Shown: positions 19,695-31,305, counted from the first letter of the stretch. The stretch is 64,000 nt of DNA from Rikenellaceae bacterium (GCA_015060075.1 SUZE01000001.1:62001-126000), one strand, 5' to 3'. A program made the numbers and translations. Notes: generated from the letters alone by a model not told the origin.

Positions 19695-21845
19695 ATGAAT
19701 AACAATCAAAAGCACGAGGCTCTATCACGCTATGCGATAGACCTCAACGAACAGGCACAAAAGGGTAAGTTGGACCCTGTAATCGGTCGTGACGAGGAGA
19801 TTCGCCGAGTATTGCAGATTCTCTCGCGCCGTACCAAAAACAACCCCGTACTCGTAGGTGAGGCGGGTGTCGGAAAGACCGCTATTGTGGAGGGCATTGC
19901 TCATCGAATTATCGATGGCGATGTACCCGAAAATCTCCGCTCGAAGCGAATCTTCTCGCTCGATATGGGCGCACTGATTGCAGGTGCAAAGTATCAGGGC
20001 GAATTTGAGGAGCGACTCAAAGCAGTAATTAACGAAGTCGTTGAGAGTGAGGGAGAAGTACTGCTCTTTATCGATGAGATTCACACCCTTGTCGGGGCAG
20101 GAAAAACAAGCGGTGCAATGGACGCAGCAAACATTTTGAAACCTGCGCTTGCGCGTGGCGAGTTGCGCACCATCGGAGCGACCACGCTTGATGAATTTCA
20201 GAAGTATTTTGAGCAGGATAAGGCGCTCGAACGCCGTTTCCAAAAGGTGATGGTCGATGAGCCTTCACCCGAGGATTCAATCTCCATTTTGCGAGGTTTG
20301 AAGGAGCGTTACGAAAACCACCACAAGGTACGTATCAAGGATGAGGCGATAGTCTCGGCTGTGGAGTTGTCGCACCGCTACATAACCACCCGATTCTTGC
20401 CCGACAAGGCGATTGATTTGGTCGATGAGGCGGCATCACGACTCCGTTTGGAGATGAACTCCGTACCCGAGGAGTTGGATTCGCTTGACCGCCGTATCCG
20501 CCAGCTCGAAATTGAGCGTGAGGCTATTCGCCGCGAGGGGGATAAGGAGCGTATTGCAGCTCTCGACAAGGATATCAAGGAGTTGAAGACAAAATCCTCT
20601 TCGATGCGAGCAAAGTGGGAGGGTGAGCGCGACCTTATCCGCAAAATTCAGCAGAACAAGGAGCGCATCGAGCAGCTCAAAATCGAGGCCCAGCAGGCGG
20701 AGCGCACAGGCGATTACGGCAAGGTAGCCGAGATTCGCTACGGCTCTATTGTTGAGGCGGAGAACAAGATTGCTGAACTCAAAGCGCAACTTAAAGAGCA
20801 GACTTCGGGCGGCTCTATGATTAAGGAGGAGGTCGATGCCGAAGATATCGCCGAGGTTGTATCTCGTTGGACGGGAATACCCGTAAAAAGAATGTTGGCG
20901 TCCGAGCGCGAAAAGTTGCTCAATATGGAGTCGGCACTCCACGCCCGTGTGGTTGGTCAGGAGCAGGCGATAAGTGTTGTTTCCGATGCTGTACGCCGTG
21001 CGAGGGCAGGACTATCCGATGCCCGCAAACCTATCGGCTCGTTTATCTTCCTCGGCTCTACGGGTGTCGGCAAGACCGAGTTGGCGCGTGCTTTGGCGGA
21101 GTTTCTGTTCAACGATGAGAATATGATGACTCGAATAGATATGAGCGAATATCAGGAGCGACACGCCGTATCGCGTTTGGTCGGAGCGCCTCCGGGATAT
21201 GTCGGCTACGATGAGGGCGGACAACTCACCGAGGCGGTGCGCCGTAAACCATACTCGGTTGTGCTGCTCGATGAGATTGAGAAGGCTCACCCCGATGTAT
21301 TCAATATCTTGTTACAGGTGCTTGACGATGGTCGTTTGACCGACAACAAAGGTCGTACGGTCGATTTCCGCAATACGATAATTATTATGACCTCGAATAT
21401 GGGGGCATTCACCATTCAAGAAAGATTTTCGCGTGCTATGAGTGAGGGTGGAGAGGTGCCGGCAGAGATTGTCGAAGATACTCGCCGAGAGGTTGTCGAG
21501 CAGTTGAAGCAGCACTTAAAACCCGAATTTTTGAACCGTATTGACGAGATTGTGATGTTCGAGCCGTTGAGCGAGAAGGATATTTACAAAATTGTCGATA
21601 TACAACTTGCTATCGTGCATAAGATGCTCAAACAGAGTGGTGTTGAGTTGCGAGTTACCGAGAAGGCTCGCAAATGGATAGCCCATATCGGCTACGATGC
21701 GGCATACGGCGCACGACCTGTAAAGCGAGTTATTCAGCGAGAGGTGATAAACGAACTGTCGAAGCGTATCTTGGCGGGCAAGGTTGATAAGTCGCAACCG
21801 ATTGTTATCGACTGCACGAATGACCAGCTAACTTTCAAAAACTAA
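19695..21845 (+). CDS. clpB: ClpB-type AAA+ disaggregase lacking the N-terminal Clp_N domain
   Basis: 716 aa from ATG 19695; begins at the NBD1 linker ([42 protein letters not shown]), ClpB-like M-domain, NBD2 [18 protein letters not shown]. Confidence 0.88.
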   Translation: MNNNQKHEALSRYAIDLNEQAQKGKLDPVIGRDEEIRRVLQILSRRTKNNPVLVGEAGVGKTAIVEGIAHRIIDGDVPENLRSKRIFSLDMGALIAGAKYQGEFEERLKAVINEVVESEGEVLLFIDEIHTLVGAGKTSGAMDAANILKPALARGELRTIGATTLDEFQKYFEQDKALERRFQKVMVDEPSPEDSISILRGLKERYENHHKVRIKDEAIVSAVELSHRYITTRFLPDKAIDLVDEAASRLRLEMNSVPEELDSLDRRIRQLEIEREAIRREGDKERIAALDKDIKELKTKSSSMRAKWEGERDLIRKIQQNKERIEQLKIEAQQAERTGDYGKVAEIRYGSIVEAENKIAELKAQLKEQTSGGSMIKEEVDAEDIAEVVSRWTGIPVKRMLASEREKLLNMESALHARVVGQEQAISVVSDAVRRARAGLSDARKPIGSFIFLGSTGVGKTELARALAEFLFNDENMMTRIDMSEYQERHAVSRLVGAPPGYVGYDEGGQLTEAVRRKPYSVVLLDEIEKAHPDVFNILLQVLDDGRLTDNKGRTVDFRNTIIIMTSNMGAFTIQERFSRAMSEGGEVPAEIVEDTRREVVEQLKQHLKPEFLNRIDEIVMFEPLSEKDIYKIVDIQLAIVHKMLKQSGVELRVTEKARKWIAHIGYDAAYGARPVKRVIQREVINELSKRILAGKVDKSQPIVIDCTNDQLTFKN

Positions 21846-22012
21846 AAGTTTTCCGCTTTAACCCTGCTACGCAGGCTTTTCCTCCTTCGCGCCAAGGCAT
21901 AGTCTGCAAGCAGCCTCTGCACTCGGCTTGGCGTCGGTTCCGTTTTCCCACTCCAAGCGAAAATCGAAAAAACTAAAAGTTTTCCGCTTTCCGCTTTCAG
22001 TTTTCAGTTTTT
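21844..22012. repeat. TTTTCCG word repeat with interspersed hairpins
   Basis: aaaagttttccgctttaa-CCCTGCTACGCAGG-cttttcc...CGCCAAG...CTTGGCG...ttttcccactccaagcgaaaa; related block at 44013-44076. Confidence 0.5.
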
Positions 22013-22042
22013 TACGCTATCTTTACCGAAAATATTTCGAGT

Positions 22043-22540
22043 ATGGATAGCGTAAAATTTTGTGCTGAGGAGCGTGCGCAGCATGCAAAAAAGTACTTCC
22101 AGGAGGGGTATAATTGTGCGCAGTCGGTAGCACTTGCGTATGCTGATATAACCTCACTTGACGAGGAGATGGTGGCTAAGATAACAGCATCATTCGGAGG
22201 CGGCATGGGACGTCTGCGTGAGGTGTGCGGTGCAGTTAGCGGAATGGCTTTCTTGGCAGGTTTTATATCACCTTGTCCTACCGCAGACAATGCTGTCGCA
22301 AAAAAAGCGAACTACGCTTTGGTACAAGATTTTGCGGAGAAGTTCCGAGAGCAGAATGGTGCGATAGTTTGTCGAACACTGCTCGGACTTGACCGCCCGA
22401 AAGATGAACCGACACCATCGGCTCGTACGGCAGAGTACTACAAGAAACGCCCTTGTGCCGATTTGGTCTACGATGCGGCGTTGATTGTTGGCAAGTACCT
22501 CGCAAACGGAAAACGGAAAACGGAAAGCGGAAAACTATAA
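22043..22540 (+). CDS. C_GCAxxG_C_C-family putative redox protein
   Basis: YNCAQSVALAYA ... SFGGGMGRLREVCGAVSGMAFLAGF. Confidence 0.8.
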   Translation: MDSVKFCAEERAQHAKKYFQEGYNCAQSVALAYADITSLDEEMVAKITASFGGGMGRLREVCGAVSGMAFLAGFISPCPTADNAVAKKANYALVQDFAEKFREQNGAIVCRTLLGLDRPKDEPTPSARTAEYYKKRPCADLVYDAALIVGKYLANGKRKTESGKL

Positions 22541-22560
22541 AATTACAATACTAAACAGTT

Positions 22561-22950
22561 ATGACAAAGATTATTACTATTGCGGCACAGAACGCACCAA
22601 AGGCGGTTGGTCCTTATTCGCAAGCCCGCAAGGCTGTCGAGGCGGAGGCTACACTCTATGTTTCGGGACAACTCCCAATCAACCCTGCAACAGGTACCAT
22701 GCCTGAAACTATCGAGGAGCAGACTCGCCAGTCGCTCGATAACCTCGGTGCAATTCTTCACGAGGCGGGAATGGGCTATTCGGATATCGTAAAGACAACC
22801 GTTTTGCTCGATGATATTAAGGATTTTGCAGCGATGAATGCAGTGTATGCCGAGTACTTCGAGGGTGAGAAACCTGCTCGTATGTGTTACGAGGTTGCGG
22901 CTCTTCCGATGGGCGCAAAGGTTGAGATTGATGCGGTCGCAGTGAGATAA
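22561..22950 (+). CDS. RidA-family reactive intermediate deaminase
   Basis: 129 aa; APKAVGPYSQARK, VSGQLPINPATG, EVAALPMGAKVEIDAVA. Confidence 0.93.
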   Translation: MTKIITIAAQNAPKAVGPYSQARKAVEAEATLYVSGQLPINPATGTMPETIEEQTRQSLDNLGAILHEAGMGYSDIVKTTVLLDDIKDFAAMNAVYAEYFEGEKPARMCYEVAALPMGAKVEIDAVAVR

Positions 22951-22968
22951 CCGAAAGTCGGCAAATAG

Positions 22969-23005
22969 AGTAGTGGGTGTCCAGATAGTTTGGGCACCCA
23001 CTACT
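22969..23005. terminator. terminator hairpin between convergent genes
   Basis: AGTAGTGGGTGTCC-N-GGGCACCCACTACT. Confidence 0.75.
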
Positions 23006-23019
23006 TATTATATAATATA

Positions 23020-23445
23020 TTACACTATTGCATCTATCGTGAAACGGCGTTCTGTTGGCGATAGTATCTCTATTTTAACCTTCATTGCCTCTTCGGGCAA
23101 TAAATCCTCGATTAATTCGGGCCACTCAATAAGGCATAAGTCCCCGGAGTAGAAGTACTCCTCATATCCCATATCGAAAACCTCTTCGATGCGGTTGATT
23201 CGATAGAAGTCGAAGTGATATACAGCCTCTCCCTCAGATGTTGCATATTGATTGACGAGTGCAAAAGTCGGACTTGTAACGCTATCTTTCGAGCCGAGAT
23301 GCTCCATAATAGCACTTATAAGGGTAGTTTTGCCGGCTCCCATCGGTCCGCAAAATGCAACTATATTGCGACCATCAAGCGATGTAATAACCTCGTCAGC
23401 GACTTCTTTCAGCCCTTCGAGTGAATCAATTATAATCTCTTTCAT
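23020..23445 (-). CDS. tsaE: tRNA threonylcarbamoyladenosine biosynthesis ATPase
   Basis: 141 aa from MKEIIIDSLE; FCGPMGAGKTTLI, SPTFALVNQY, YHFDFYRI. Confidence 0.92.
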   Translation of the reverse strand: MKEIIIDSLEGLKEVADEVITSLDGRNIVAFCGPMGAGKTTLISAIMEHLGSKDSVTSPTFALVNQYATSEGEAVYHFDFYRINRIEEVFDMGYEEYFYSGDLCLIEWPELIEDLLPEEAMKVKIEILSPTERRFTIDAIV

Positions 23446-23688
23446 AAACGAACATTTCCCAATACAAAGATAATAAAAGAATTTTACAACTCCCTCTTTT
23501 TTCATTGAAATTAGGGGGACTTTGTAGTTTTTTAGAGCGTTTAGGCGCTTTTTTACCTCATTAGGGTTACATTTTAATAGTGAATACTCCTTTTGGGATA
23601 TATTTGTGTCGTGATGGTCACTGAGTGGCAAAGTCGCAATAGTCATGCACTTATTTACATTGTTAAACACATAAAAAGTAAAACTATT

Positions 23689-24588
23689 ATGAATTACAGA
23701 ACAGATGAACCCTCTACCATGACACTGTCGTCAGATGTCGTAAAGATTACCGAGCGTGAAAATTCGGGCGTACGCTCATTGTCGCTTACCCGTATGGCTA
23801 TCGGATATGTGTTGTCCGGTACGAAGTATATCTATCACAACGACCTCTCCTTCTCAATAGAGGAGGGCAGTGCCTTTGTGCTTGATGCAGGATTTCACTA
23901 CGAGGAGAATGTTGTTGGTGACAATGGTCGGTTTGAGCAGATAACATTCTTTATCACTCCGCAAACATTGCAACAAGTTATCTTCGGCTTAAATATCAAC
24001 TATGGGTTGTCATTCTCTTCACGACACTCTTGCGCCAACTGCATATCCCGCAACTTTGCTTCATGCAGGGCATCTATGCCGTTGCGAAACTTTTTCGTAG
24101 GGATAGATTTGTCGCTGCGCAATTCGGGCTTGTTGCACAATGATGTCGGGCAACGTATCAAACTTAATGAGTTGATATATCTGATTCTCTCCGATGATGA
24201 TGGGTGTATAAGGCGAAAGGTACTGCGTTCGGCAGATGCCGATTCGGGACACTTCATAAATATTATCTACGAGAACATATTTAACGACATCTCTATCGAA
24301 CACCTCGCCGAATTGACAAATCGCTCCTTGACCTCGTTTAAGAAGGAGTTTAAGCGACTCTTTAATGCTCCACCTCATCGATGGATTATCGAACAACGAC
24401 TCGACCGTGCCAAAATTATGCTTGCATCGACAAATCGTACCGTATCGGAGATTGGGACGGAGTGTGCCTTTTCAAATATTTCACACTTTATAAAGCTGTT
24501 TAAGCAGAGATACAATGACACTCCTGCATCATTTCGCCGCCGACATTCGGGAGTCGATAATAACGAAGATGTGGCAGCGGTGAGTTAA
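23689..24588 (+). CDS. AraC-family transcriptional regulator
   Basis: C-terminal double HTH: SIEHLAELTNRSLTSFKKEFKRLFNAPPHRWIIEQRLDRAKIMLASTNRTVSEIGTECAFSNISHFIKLFKQRYNDTPASFRR. Confidence 0.88.
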   Translation: MNYRTDEPSTMTLSSDVVKITERENSGVRSLSLTRMAIGYVLSGTKYIYHNDLSFSIEEGSAFVLDAGFHYEENVVGDNGRFEQITFFITPQTLQQVIFGLNINYGLSFSSRHSCANCISRNFASCRASMPLRNFFVGIDLSLRNSGLLHNDVGQRIKLNELIYLILSDDDGCIRRKVLRSADADSGHFINIIYENIFNDISIEHLAELTNRSLTSFKKEFKRLFNAPPHRWIIEQRLDRAKIMLASTNRTVSEIGTECAFSNISHFIKLFKQRYNDTPASFRRRHSGVDNNEDVAAVS

Positions 24589-24669
24589 TATGCGAATTTT
24601 TTTGCCTATAAATTAAAATAATTGTCTTGCAGAGGGGATAATCCTGCAAAAAAATATTACCTTTGCGGC

Positions 24670-25566
24670 ATGGAATTATCAATAGTTATATCAACATATA
24701 ATAATGCGGCATCTCTTGAACGAGCACTCAAATCGGTGGCGATGCAAGATGCCGACAAATCTGTTTGGGAGTGTGTGGTGGTAAATAATAACTCCACCGA
24801 TGACACAGCAGAGCGAGTAGCTGCTTTCGCAAAGGCACACAGTGATATAAATATAAAGTTGGTAGATGAGCCACAACAGGGTTTGTCCTATGCTCGTAAT
24901 CGCGGTATTGCAGAGTCGAAAGGTCAATTTGTCGCCTTCATAGATGATGACGAAACTATTAATGAGGGCTTCGTGTCGGCATATATAGACCTTTTCCGTA
25001 ATCATGGCGCATTTGTGGGTTCGGGAGCGTTGAAGGTGTGCTACGAAACAGCTCGTCCGAAATGGATGTCTTATTACACCGAAAAGATGATTGCCAATCC
25101 GTTGGATTTGGGTTCGGAGATTATAACCATCACCCGTACTATTACTCCAACGGGTGGAAACATGGCGTTCAACAGAGAGGTTTTTAATCTCTACGGCAAT
25201 TTTGATACAAACCTCGGTCGCAAAGGTGGTGAGTTGTTCGGTGGTGAGGAGAATGATTTGTTTGAGAGAATCCGCGACCTCGGCGAGAGAATATTCTACA
25301 CACCGCACGCAATCGCCTATCACCATATCTCAGACAAGAAACTCACACCTGAGTATTTCGACAAGTTGAGCTATGGTGTCGGCGTAAGTAAACGCATGCG
25401 TGCCGAGAAGAGAGATTCATTGGAGGAATTATATAGCGATGAAAAGGCTAAACGCCGCTATACACTGTTGCTGTCAATCTTCTACATTCTTACTTTTCGA
25501 CCGCAAAAGGCAATCTGGTTGCGCCGCATGCGCAATGGCATCTCGAAGGGCATTTTCGAGAAGTAG
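24670..25566 (+). CDS. glycosyltransferase family 2
   Basis: MELSIVISTYNNAASLERALKSV; FIDDDETI. Confidence 0.9.
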   Translation: MELSIVISTYNNAASLERALKSVAMQDADKSVWECVVVNNNSTDDTAERVAAFAKAHSDINIKLVDEPQQGLSYARNRGIAESKGQFVAFIDDDETINEGFVSAYIDLFRNHGAFVGSGALKVCYETARPKWMSYYTEKMIANPLDLGSEIITITRTITPTGGNMAFNREVFNLYGNFDTNLGRKGGELFGGEENDLFERIRDLGERIFYTPHAIAYHHISDKKLTPEYFDKLSYGVGVSKRMRAEKRDSLEELYSDEKAKRRYTLLLSIFYILTFRPQKAIWLRRMRNGISKGIFEK

Positions 25567-25587
25567 AGTTTAAGGCTTATTCATATC

Positions 25588-25615
25588 AGAGGGGCAATCG
25601 TATGACTGCCCCTCT
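25588..25615. terminator. bidirectional terminator
   Basis: AGAGGGGCA-N10-TGCCCCTCT followed by ATATTTTTTT. Confidence 0.8.
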
Positions 25616-25637
25616 ATATTTTTTTCGGTGGTGATTG

Positions 25638-27260
25638 TTAGTTCTTCTGCAACTCTTCGATAGCCCGCAGTACCGTACGGTCTACGGGATAGATAAAGTA
25701 GTAGAAGGCGTTATCTTCGAGGTCGGAGTTGCGAGAGATGTAGGCTCGCAGTTGCGCCTCCATGATGCTGCGTGAGCGATTTATATCTCGCCAATTTGGT
25801 TTTATGCCTTGTCGCTCGGCATAGCGAACAAAGTCCGAGAATAACGCCTTGTCGCTATCGAGCAGAGCCTTCAACTCGGCGATGTTTTTGGCACTCTCCA
25901 ACGCCTTGCGATGTTTGTCTGCGTACTCGATTGTGTAGCGGTAGAGGATATTGCGGCCACTAACCTCCGAGAAGTATTTTGTAACATTCAACGTATCGAG
26001 CGGAACAAATATATCCGGCATAATTCCTCCGCCACCATATACGACTTTGCCCTTCGGCGTGGTGTAACGCAGTGAGTCGGCAAAGTGAATACTATCTGCC
26101 GAGAAGAACTCGTTGCGGTTGAAACGGTCGATAAGGTCGTGTTCGTACGACTCTCCCTCGCCTGCGGTGTATGGTTTTTGAATTGAGCGACCTGTCGGGG
26201 TGTAGTATCGTGCTACGGTAAGGCGTAGTGCCGAGCCATCTTCAAATGGTGTTTGCGACTGCACCAAGCCTTTGCCGAATGAACGGCGACCAATAATGGT
26301 GCTACGGTCATTATCCTGCAACGCACCCGCCAAAATTTCACTCGAAGAGGCGCTTGCCTCGTCAATCAAGACCACCATTTTAAGGTCTGTTGAGCCACCA
26401 CGACCATCGCTGTATTGACGTAGTTGCTTGCCATTGCGGTCCTCGGTATAGACTATCAGCGAGCCCGCAGGCAGGAACTCGTTAGCGATGAGAATCGCTT
26501 GGTCGAGGAAACCACCCGAGTTACTGCGAAGGTCAAAAATAAGCGATTTCATGCCCTGCGCACGCAACGAAGCAATAGCCTTTTTTATCTCCGAGTATGA
26601 AGTGCGGGCAAATTGCGACAACTTTATAAAGCCAATATCATCGGTGAGCATCAACGATGCCTCTACGCTATGCAACGGAATGGCATCGCGTGTGACGACA
26701 ATATCGACCAAACCCTTGATGTCTTTGCGTTCGATTGATAGCTTTACCTGTGTGCCACGAGGACCTCGCAGGCGCTTCATAACCGATATTTGCGACATCT
26801 TCTGTCCGGCGATGAGTGTATCATTAACCTTGATGATGCGGTCACCACCCTGCACTCCTGCCTTGCGGCTTGGTCCCGATGGGATAACATTCAGGACAAT
26901 AACCGTATCTGTCGCCATATTGAATACCACACCTATACCGTCAAACTCACCTTTGAGAGGCTCCTCCGCCTCCTCAAACTGCTTGGGTGGCAGATATACG
27001 GAGTGGGGGTCCAACTTGTGAAGTATGGCAGGAATAGCCAACTCTGCCAACGAGTCGCGCGAGATGGAATCAACATAGTCATTCTCAATCATCGACAATA
27101 CTCGTGAGAGTTTGTCGTTGTGAGAGTCGTAATTGTTGAGATAGACACGCACCTGATTATTTGCAAGTTGCTTGCCGGAAAACACTCCGGCAAACCAACC
27201 CACAAAAAGTATCAAAAGTAGAACAATCGTTCTAACAAGATGCTTACCTACTCCCTTCAA
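25638..27260 (-). CDS. S41-family C-terminal processing peptidase
   Basis: 540 aa; PDZ, DLRSNSGGFLDQAILIANEF, DEASASSSEILAGALQDNDRSTIIGRRSFGKGLVQ. Confidence 0.93.
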   Translation of the reverse strand: MKGVGKHLVRTIVLLLILFVGWFAGVFSGKQLANNQVRVYLNNYDSHNDKLSRVLSMIENDYVDSISRDSLAELAIPAILHKLDPHSVYLPPKQFEEAEEPLKGEFDGIGVVFNMATDTVIVLNVIPSGPSRKAGVQGGDRIIKVNDTLIAGQKMSQISVMKRLRGPRGTQVKLSIERKDIKGLVDIVVTRDAIPLHSVEASLMLTDDIGFIKLSQFARTSYSEIKKAIASLRAQGMKSLIFDLRSNSGGFLDQAILIANEFLPAGSLIVYTEDRNGKQLRQYSDGRGGSTDLKMVVLIDEASASSSEILAGALQDNDRSTIIGRRSFGKGLVQSQTPFEDGSALRLTVARYYTPTGRSIQKPYTAGEGESYEHDLIDRFNRNEFFSADSIHFADSLRYTTPKGKVVYGGGGIMPDIFVPLDTLNVTKYFSEVSGRNILYRYTIEYADKHRKALESAKNIAELKALLDSDKALFSDFVRYAERQGIKPNWRDINRSRSIMEAQLRAYISRNSDLEDNAFYYFIYPVDRTVLRAIEELQKN

Positions 27261-27310
27261 TTTAATTAAGAATTAAGAATTAAGAATTGAGAATTGAGAA
27301 TTGAGAATTG
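27261..27310. repeat. TTAAGAATTAAGAATTGAGAA word repeat
   Basis: Tandem AATTAAG/AATTGAG words; reverse-complement words at 5192-5240 and 31315-31345. Confidence 0.6.
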
Positions 27311-27345
27311 TTTTTAACTCCTCACTCCTCACTCCTATCTCCTCA

Positions 27346-28500
27346 CTATTTATTCTTAAAGGTATACGCAAGACCTACGCCAAGGACAGTTTGCGTCTGA
27401 ACACTCTTGTTTTGTGCCTTGTTGTAGTAGAGTTGGAAGTATAACTGTGTAGAGAAGTACTTTGTAGCCTTGATGTCGATAGTATTCTCCCAACGAACGG
27501 TAGGTGCGATGCTCTCATATTGGAGAGGATTGCCGGCATTTGCAGGGTCTGCATTCCACTTCTTGCTATCGCTCTGTTGTGCTACCTGATTAATCCAACC
27601 ATAGAACGAGTAGAGAGTAGTGCGATAGCGGAAAATACCCTTCTTTCCAAATGTCTTGTCGAAATCTACCTGAATAGACGAACCGCCCTCATAGCGCTGA
27701 TTCTTGTTTCTCAAAGTCAAACCATAGACATACGGAGTGTTTTGTTGCTCCAGCGTAAGTGTGCTACTATCTGTACCTGCACCAAACTTATCGGCATAGT
27801 AGAAATCTCGTACGGTTTGATTTGTTACGAATGTTGCATTCATTGAGAGAGGTGCGATATTAATCTTGATAGGGAACTTCGCATTAGGACAAACATAGGT
27901 TACACCAATCGAAGCGATGAGGTAAGCAGGAGCAAATCCTGTGCTGGTAAGTTTTCGTGCCGCCTTGTCGGTGCTGTTCCAGCCATTTGCAAACTGCGAA
28001 CGCATAGAGAGGGTTCCTCCAACATTCCAACTCTTCGAGATAACATAAGCAGGAGAGGTCTGGATAAACCACTCGTCCTGACTCTTAGATACTGTGCTGC
28101 TATCTTCGTTACTTGTAAAGTTATAGGCATATCCCAACTTTCCAGTAACCTTTGTGCCGATGGTGAATTTACCCTTAGTGTAGGTATGGGTAAAGAGGAT
28201 ATTGCCAATTCCTGTGAGGGAATTGGTGTTTCCGTTTACCGATAGCCATTTGTCGTTAAAGTGTGCGAGTGAGCCATTGAGTGTTGCGTTAAATTCGATG
28301 GTGTTGCGCTCCTTACGAGCCGCAGCTTTCTCGGCTTTGATTTGAGCTTCGCTCTTAAACGCAGGGGCATCTTTTTCGGTCTTTACCTCATTGGCAAAAG
28401 TAACCTGCTCCTGCGGGGTTGCCGACTCCACGGTTGCCTGTGCATTAGCGATACCGGCACAAGCGATAAGTGTTGCAAAAAGTGTAAAAATTCTCTTCAT
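27346..28500 (-). CDS. DUF3078-like outer-membrane protein
   Basis: 384 aa, signal peptide, beta-rich; FNATLNGSLAHFNDKWLSVNGNTNSLTGIGNI. Confidence 0.65.
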   Translation of the reverse strand: MKRIFTLFATLIACAGIANAQATVESATPQEQVTFANEVKTEKDAPAFKSEAQIKAEKAAARKERNTIEFNATLNGSLAHFNDKWLSVNGNTNSLTGIGNILFTHTYTKGKFTIGTKVTGKLGYAYNFTSNEDSSTVSKSQDEWFIQTSPAYVISKSWNVGGTLSMRSQFANGWNSTDKAARKLTSTGFAPAYLIASIGVTYVCPNAKFPIKINIAPLSMNATFVTNQTVRDFYYADKFGAGTDSSTLTLEQQNTPYVYGLTLRNKNQRYEGGSSIQVDFDKTFGKKGIFRYRTTLYSFYGWINQVAQQSDSKKWNADPANAGNPLQYESIAPTVRWENTIDIKATKYFSTQLYFQLYYNKAQNKSVQTQTVLGVGLAYTFKNK

Positions 28501-28615
28501 ACTGATATTTTTTATTGTTTGTTGTCATTTGAACATACAAATATAGAATAAATTTTGTATATTTGTAGAGTGTTATGCAAAAATAAGGAAAATAAATTAA
28601 GAAATATATAATACA

Positions 28616-30286
28616 ATGAAATCAGACATTGAAATTGCACGCTCGGTAAAATTGAAGAATATCCGCGAGATTGCTGCTCAGGTGGGATTCCCGGAGGATG
28701 AAGTCTTTAACTATGGTAAATACATAGCAAAAATTCCGTATAAACTCATTGATAGTAAGAAGGTTAAAAAGAGCCATCTTATTCTTGTAACAGCAATTAC
28801 TGCGACCAAAGCGGGTGTAGGAAAGACTACTGTAAGTATTGGTCTGGGTATGGGACTTAATCACATTGGCAAGCGTGCTGTTATTGCACTGCGTGAGCCT
28901 TCGTTAGGTCCGTGCTTCGGTATGAAGGGAGGCGCAACCGGTGGTGGTTATACTCAGGTGCTGCCTTCGGAGGATATAAATCTTCACTTTACGGGCGATT
29001 TTCACGCAGTAACTTCGGCAAACAACCTTATTGCTGCTCTGCTCGACAACTATCTCTACCACAATCGCTCAAAGCAGGTTGGTTTGAAGAAGGTTATGTG
29101 GCGACGAGTTCTCGATATGAATGACCGTTCCTTGCGCCATATCGTTTCGGGACTTGGAGGCTCGACAAACGGAATACCAACCGAAACGGGATTCGATATC
29201 ACCCCGGCATCGGAGATTATGGCCATCTTGTGCTTGGCTCGCAATATTGACGACTTGTACGCACGCATTGGTCGTATAGTACTCGGTGTACGCTACGATG
29301 ATACCCCATTTACGGTGGAGGATTTGGGCGTTACGGGTGCGGTTGTGGCTCTGTTGAAAGATGCCATAAATCCAAATCTCGTGCAGACAACCGAGCATCA
29401 CCCCGTAATTGTTCACGGAGGACCTTTTGCGAATATTGCTCATGGTTGCAACTCGGTTATTGCAACCCGTATGGCAATGTCGTGGTCGGATTATACCGTT
29501 ACGGAGGCGGGCTTCGGTGCCGACCTTGGTGCAGAGAAGTTTTTTGATATAAAGTGCCGTCAAGCGGGGTTGAAGCCTGACCTAACGGTTTTAGTTGCTT
29601 CGACTTTGGCGTTGAAGATGCACGGTGGAGTGCCTGAAACGGAGATTAAACTGCCAAATGCCGAGGGCTTGAAGCGCGGTTTTGCAAACCTCGACCGCCA
29701 TATCGCCAACTTGCAGAAGTTTGGTCAGACCGTATTGGTGTGCTTCAATCGCTTCGCCAGTGATACAGACGAGGAGATTGCAATGGTTATGGAGCATTGT
29801 GCCGAGCAGGGTGTTCGTTGTGTAATCAACAACGCCTATATGGAGGGTAGCGCAGGTGCTGCCGAGTTGGCAACAGCAGCAGTCGAACTTATCGAAAACC
29901 AGCCATCTGCACCTCTCAATTATGCATACGACCTCGAAGATAGCATTATGACAAAGATTGAGAAGGTTGCCAAGAATATATATGGTGCCGGCTCGGTAGA
30001 GTTTAGTTTGAAAGCGCAGAAGGAAATTGCTCTAATTGAGAAGTGGGGTATGGGTAAGTTGCCTATCTGTATTGCAAAGACGCAGTATTCGTTTAGCGGT
30101 GATGCCAAGCAGTATGGTAGCGCTGAGGGCTTTACCCTTAAAATCAAGGACATAGAACTCAATGCCGGTAGTGGTTTTGTGGTGGTTTTGGCTGGCGATA
30201 TTATGCGTATGCCGGGATTGAGCAAGACGCCACAAGCGGTAAATATCCGCCTTGCCGAGGACGGAAATGTTGAGGGCCTAGTCTAA
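28616..30286 (+). CDS. fhs: formate--tetrahydrofolate ligase
   Basis: 556 aa; [63 protein letters not shown]. Confidence 0.97.
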   Translation: MKSDIEIARSVKLKNIREIAAQVGFPEDEVFNYGKYIAKIPYKLIDSKKVKKSHLILVTAITATKAGVGKTTVSIGLGMGLNHIGKRAVIALREPSLGPCFGMKGGATGGGYTQVLPSEDINLHFTGDFHAVTSANNLIAALLDNYLYHNRSKQVGLKKVMWRRVLDMNDRSLRHIVSGLGGSTNGIPTETGFDITPASEIMAILCLARNIDDLYARIGRIVLGVRYDDTPFTVEDLGVTGAVVALLKDAINPNLVQTTEHHPVIVHGGPFANIAHGCNSVIATRMAMSWSDYTVTEAGFGADLGAEKFFDIKCRQAGLKPDLTVLVASTLALKMHGGVPETEIKLPNAEGLKRGFANLDRHIANLQKFGQTVLVCFNRFASDTDEEIAMVMEHCAEQGVRCVINNAYMEGSAGAAELATAAVELIENQPSAPLNYAYDLEDSIMTKIEKVAKNIYGAGSVEFSLKAQKEIALIEKWGMGKLPICIAKTQYSFSGDAKQYGSAEGFTLKIKDIELNAGSGFVVVLAGDIMRMPGLSKTPQAVNIRLAEDGNVEGLV

Positions 30287-30408
30287 AATCGTTCTGATTG
30301 GTAAATTTTGCACGAGTGCGTCGGACTCCAAATTCCTCACATAGGCTTACTATGCTGCGGATTTGTCGCCTTGCATCGCACAAAATTTCCTCAATCATTG
30401 ACGATTTT
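30285..30408 (+). repeat. 3'-intergenic palindromic element, copy E5
   Basis: AAAATCGTTCTGATTGGTAAATTTTGCACGAG...CTCACATAGGCTTACTATGCTGCG...CGCACAAAATTTCCTCAATCATTGACGATTTT. Confidence 0.75.
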
Positions 30409-30459
30409 GTAATGGTGGGAGAAAACTAATTTTGCATTTTTAATTTTGCATTTTGAATT

Positions 30460-31305
30460 ATGAAATATTTTGGCGCACATGTTAGCGCATCGGGAGGAGT
30501 GGAGAATGCTCCACATAATGCCAAGGCGATAGGAGCTACCGCCTTTGCCCTGTTTACCAAAAATCAACGCCAATGGCTTGCCCCTGCGCTGACCGAGGAG
30601 CAGTGCGAGCGATTTAAGGCGGCATGCGCAGAGTGCGGATATACGGCAAAGCAGATTTTGCCACACGACAGTTACCTTATCAACCTCGGACACCCCGAGC
30701 GTGAGGGGTTGGAGAAGTCGCGCGAATCTTTCTTCGAGGAGATGGTGCGATGCGAAAGACTCGGTTTGGATAGACTGAACTTCCACCCTGGCAGCCATCT
30801 CGGAAAAATCACCTCGTTGATGTCGCTCGACCGCATTGCCGAGTCGATAAATATGGCTCTCGACCGCACGCATGGCGTTACAGCGGTTATCGAGAATACC
30901 GCAGGTCAAGGCTCGAATCTCGGCTTTGCGTGGGAGCATATTGCGCACATTATAGACAAAGTGGAGGATAAGTCGCGTGTTGGTTTTTGCATCGATACCT
31001 GCCATACATTTGCCGCAGGATATGACCTTTCGAGTGTGGAGGCTTGTGAAAAGACATTCCAAATGGTTGATGAGATTGTGGGTATGAAATATCTGCGTGG
31101 TATGCACCTGAACGATGCCTTGAAACCTCTCGGCTCGCATGTCGATAGACACGCTTCGTTGGGCGAGGGTTTTATCGGTTGGGATTGTTTCCGATTTATT
31201 GCGCAGTCGCCACTCTTCGAGGAGATTCCGCTGACACTCGAAACTCCGAACGAGGAGATTTGGCCGCAAGAAATCGCCCAACTTAAACGCTTTGCAAACG
31301 AATAG
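30460..31305 (+). CDS. nfo: deoxyribonuclease IV (endonuclease IV)
   Basis: 281 aa; [53 protein letters not shown]. Confidence 0.93.
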   Translation: MKYFGAHVSASGGVENAPHNAKAIGATAFALFTKNQRQWLAPALTEEQCERFKAACAECGYTAKQILPHDSYLINLGHPEREGLEKSRESFFEEMVRCERLGLDRLNFHPGSHLGKITSLMSLDRIAESINMALDRTHGVTAVIENTAGQGSNLGFAWEHIAHIIDKVEDKSRVGFCIDTCHTFAAGYDLSSVEACEKTFQMVDEIVGMKYLRGMHLNDALKPLGSHVDRHASLGEGFIGWDCFRFIAQSPLFEEIPLTLETPNEEIWPQEIAQLKRFANE

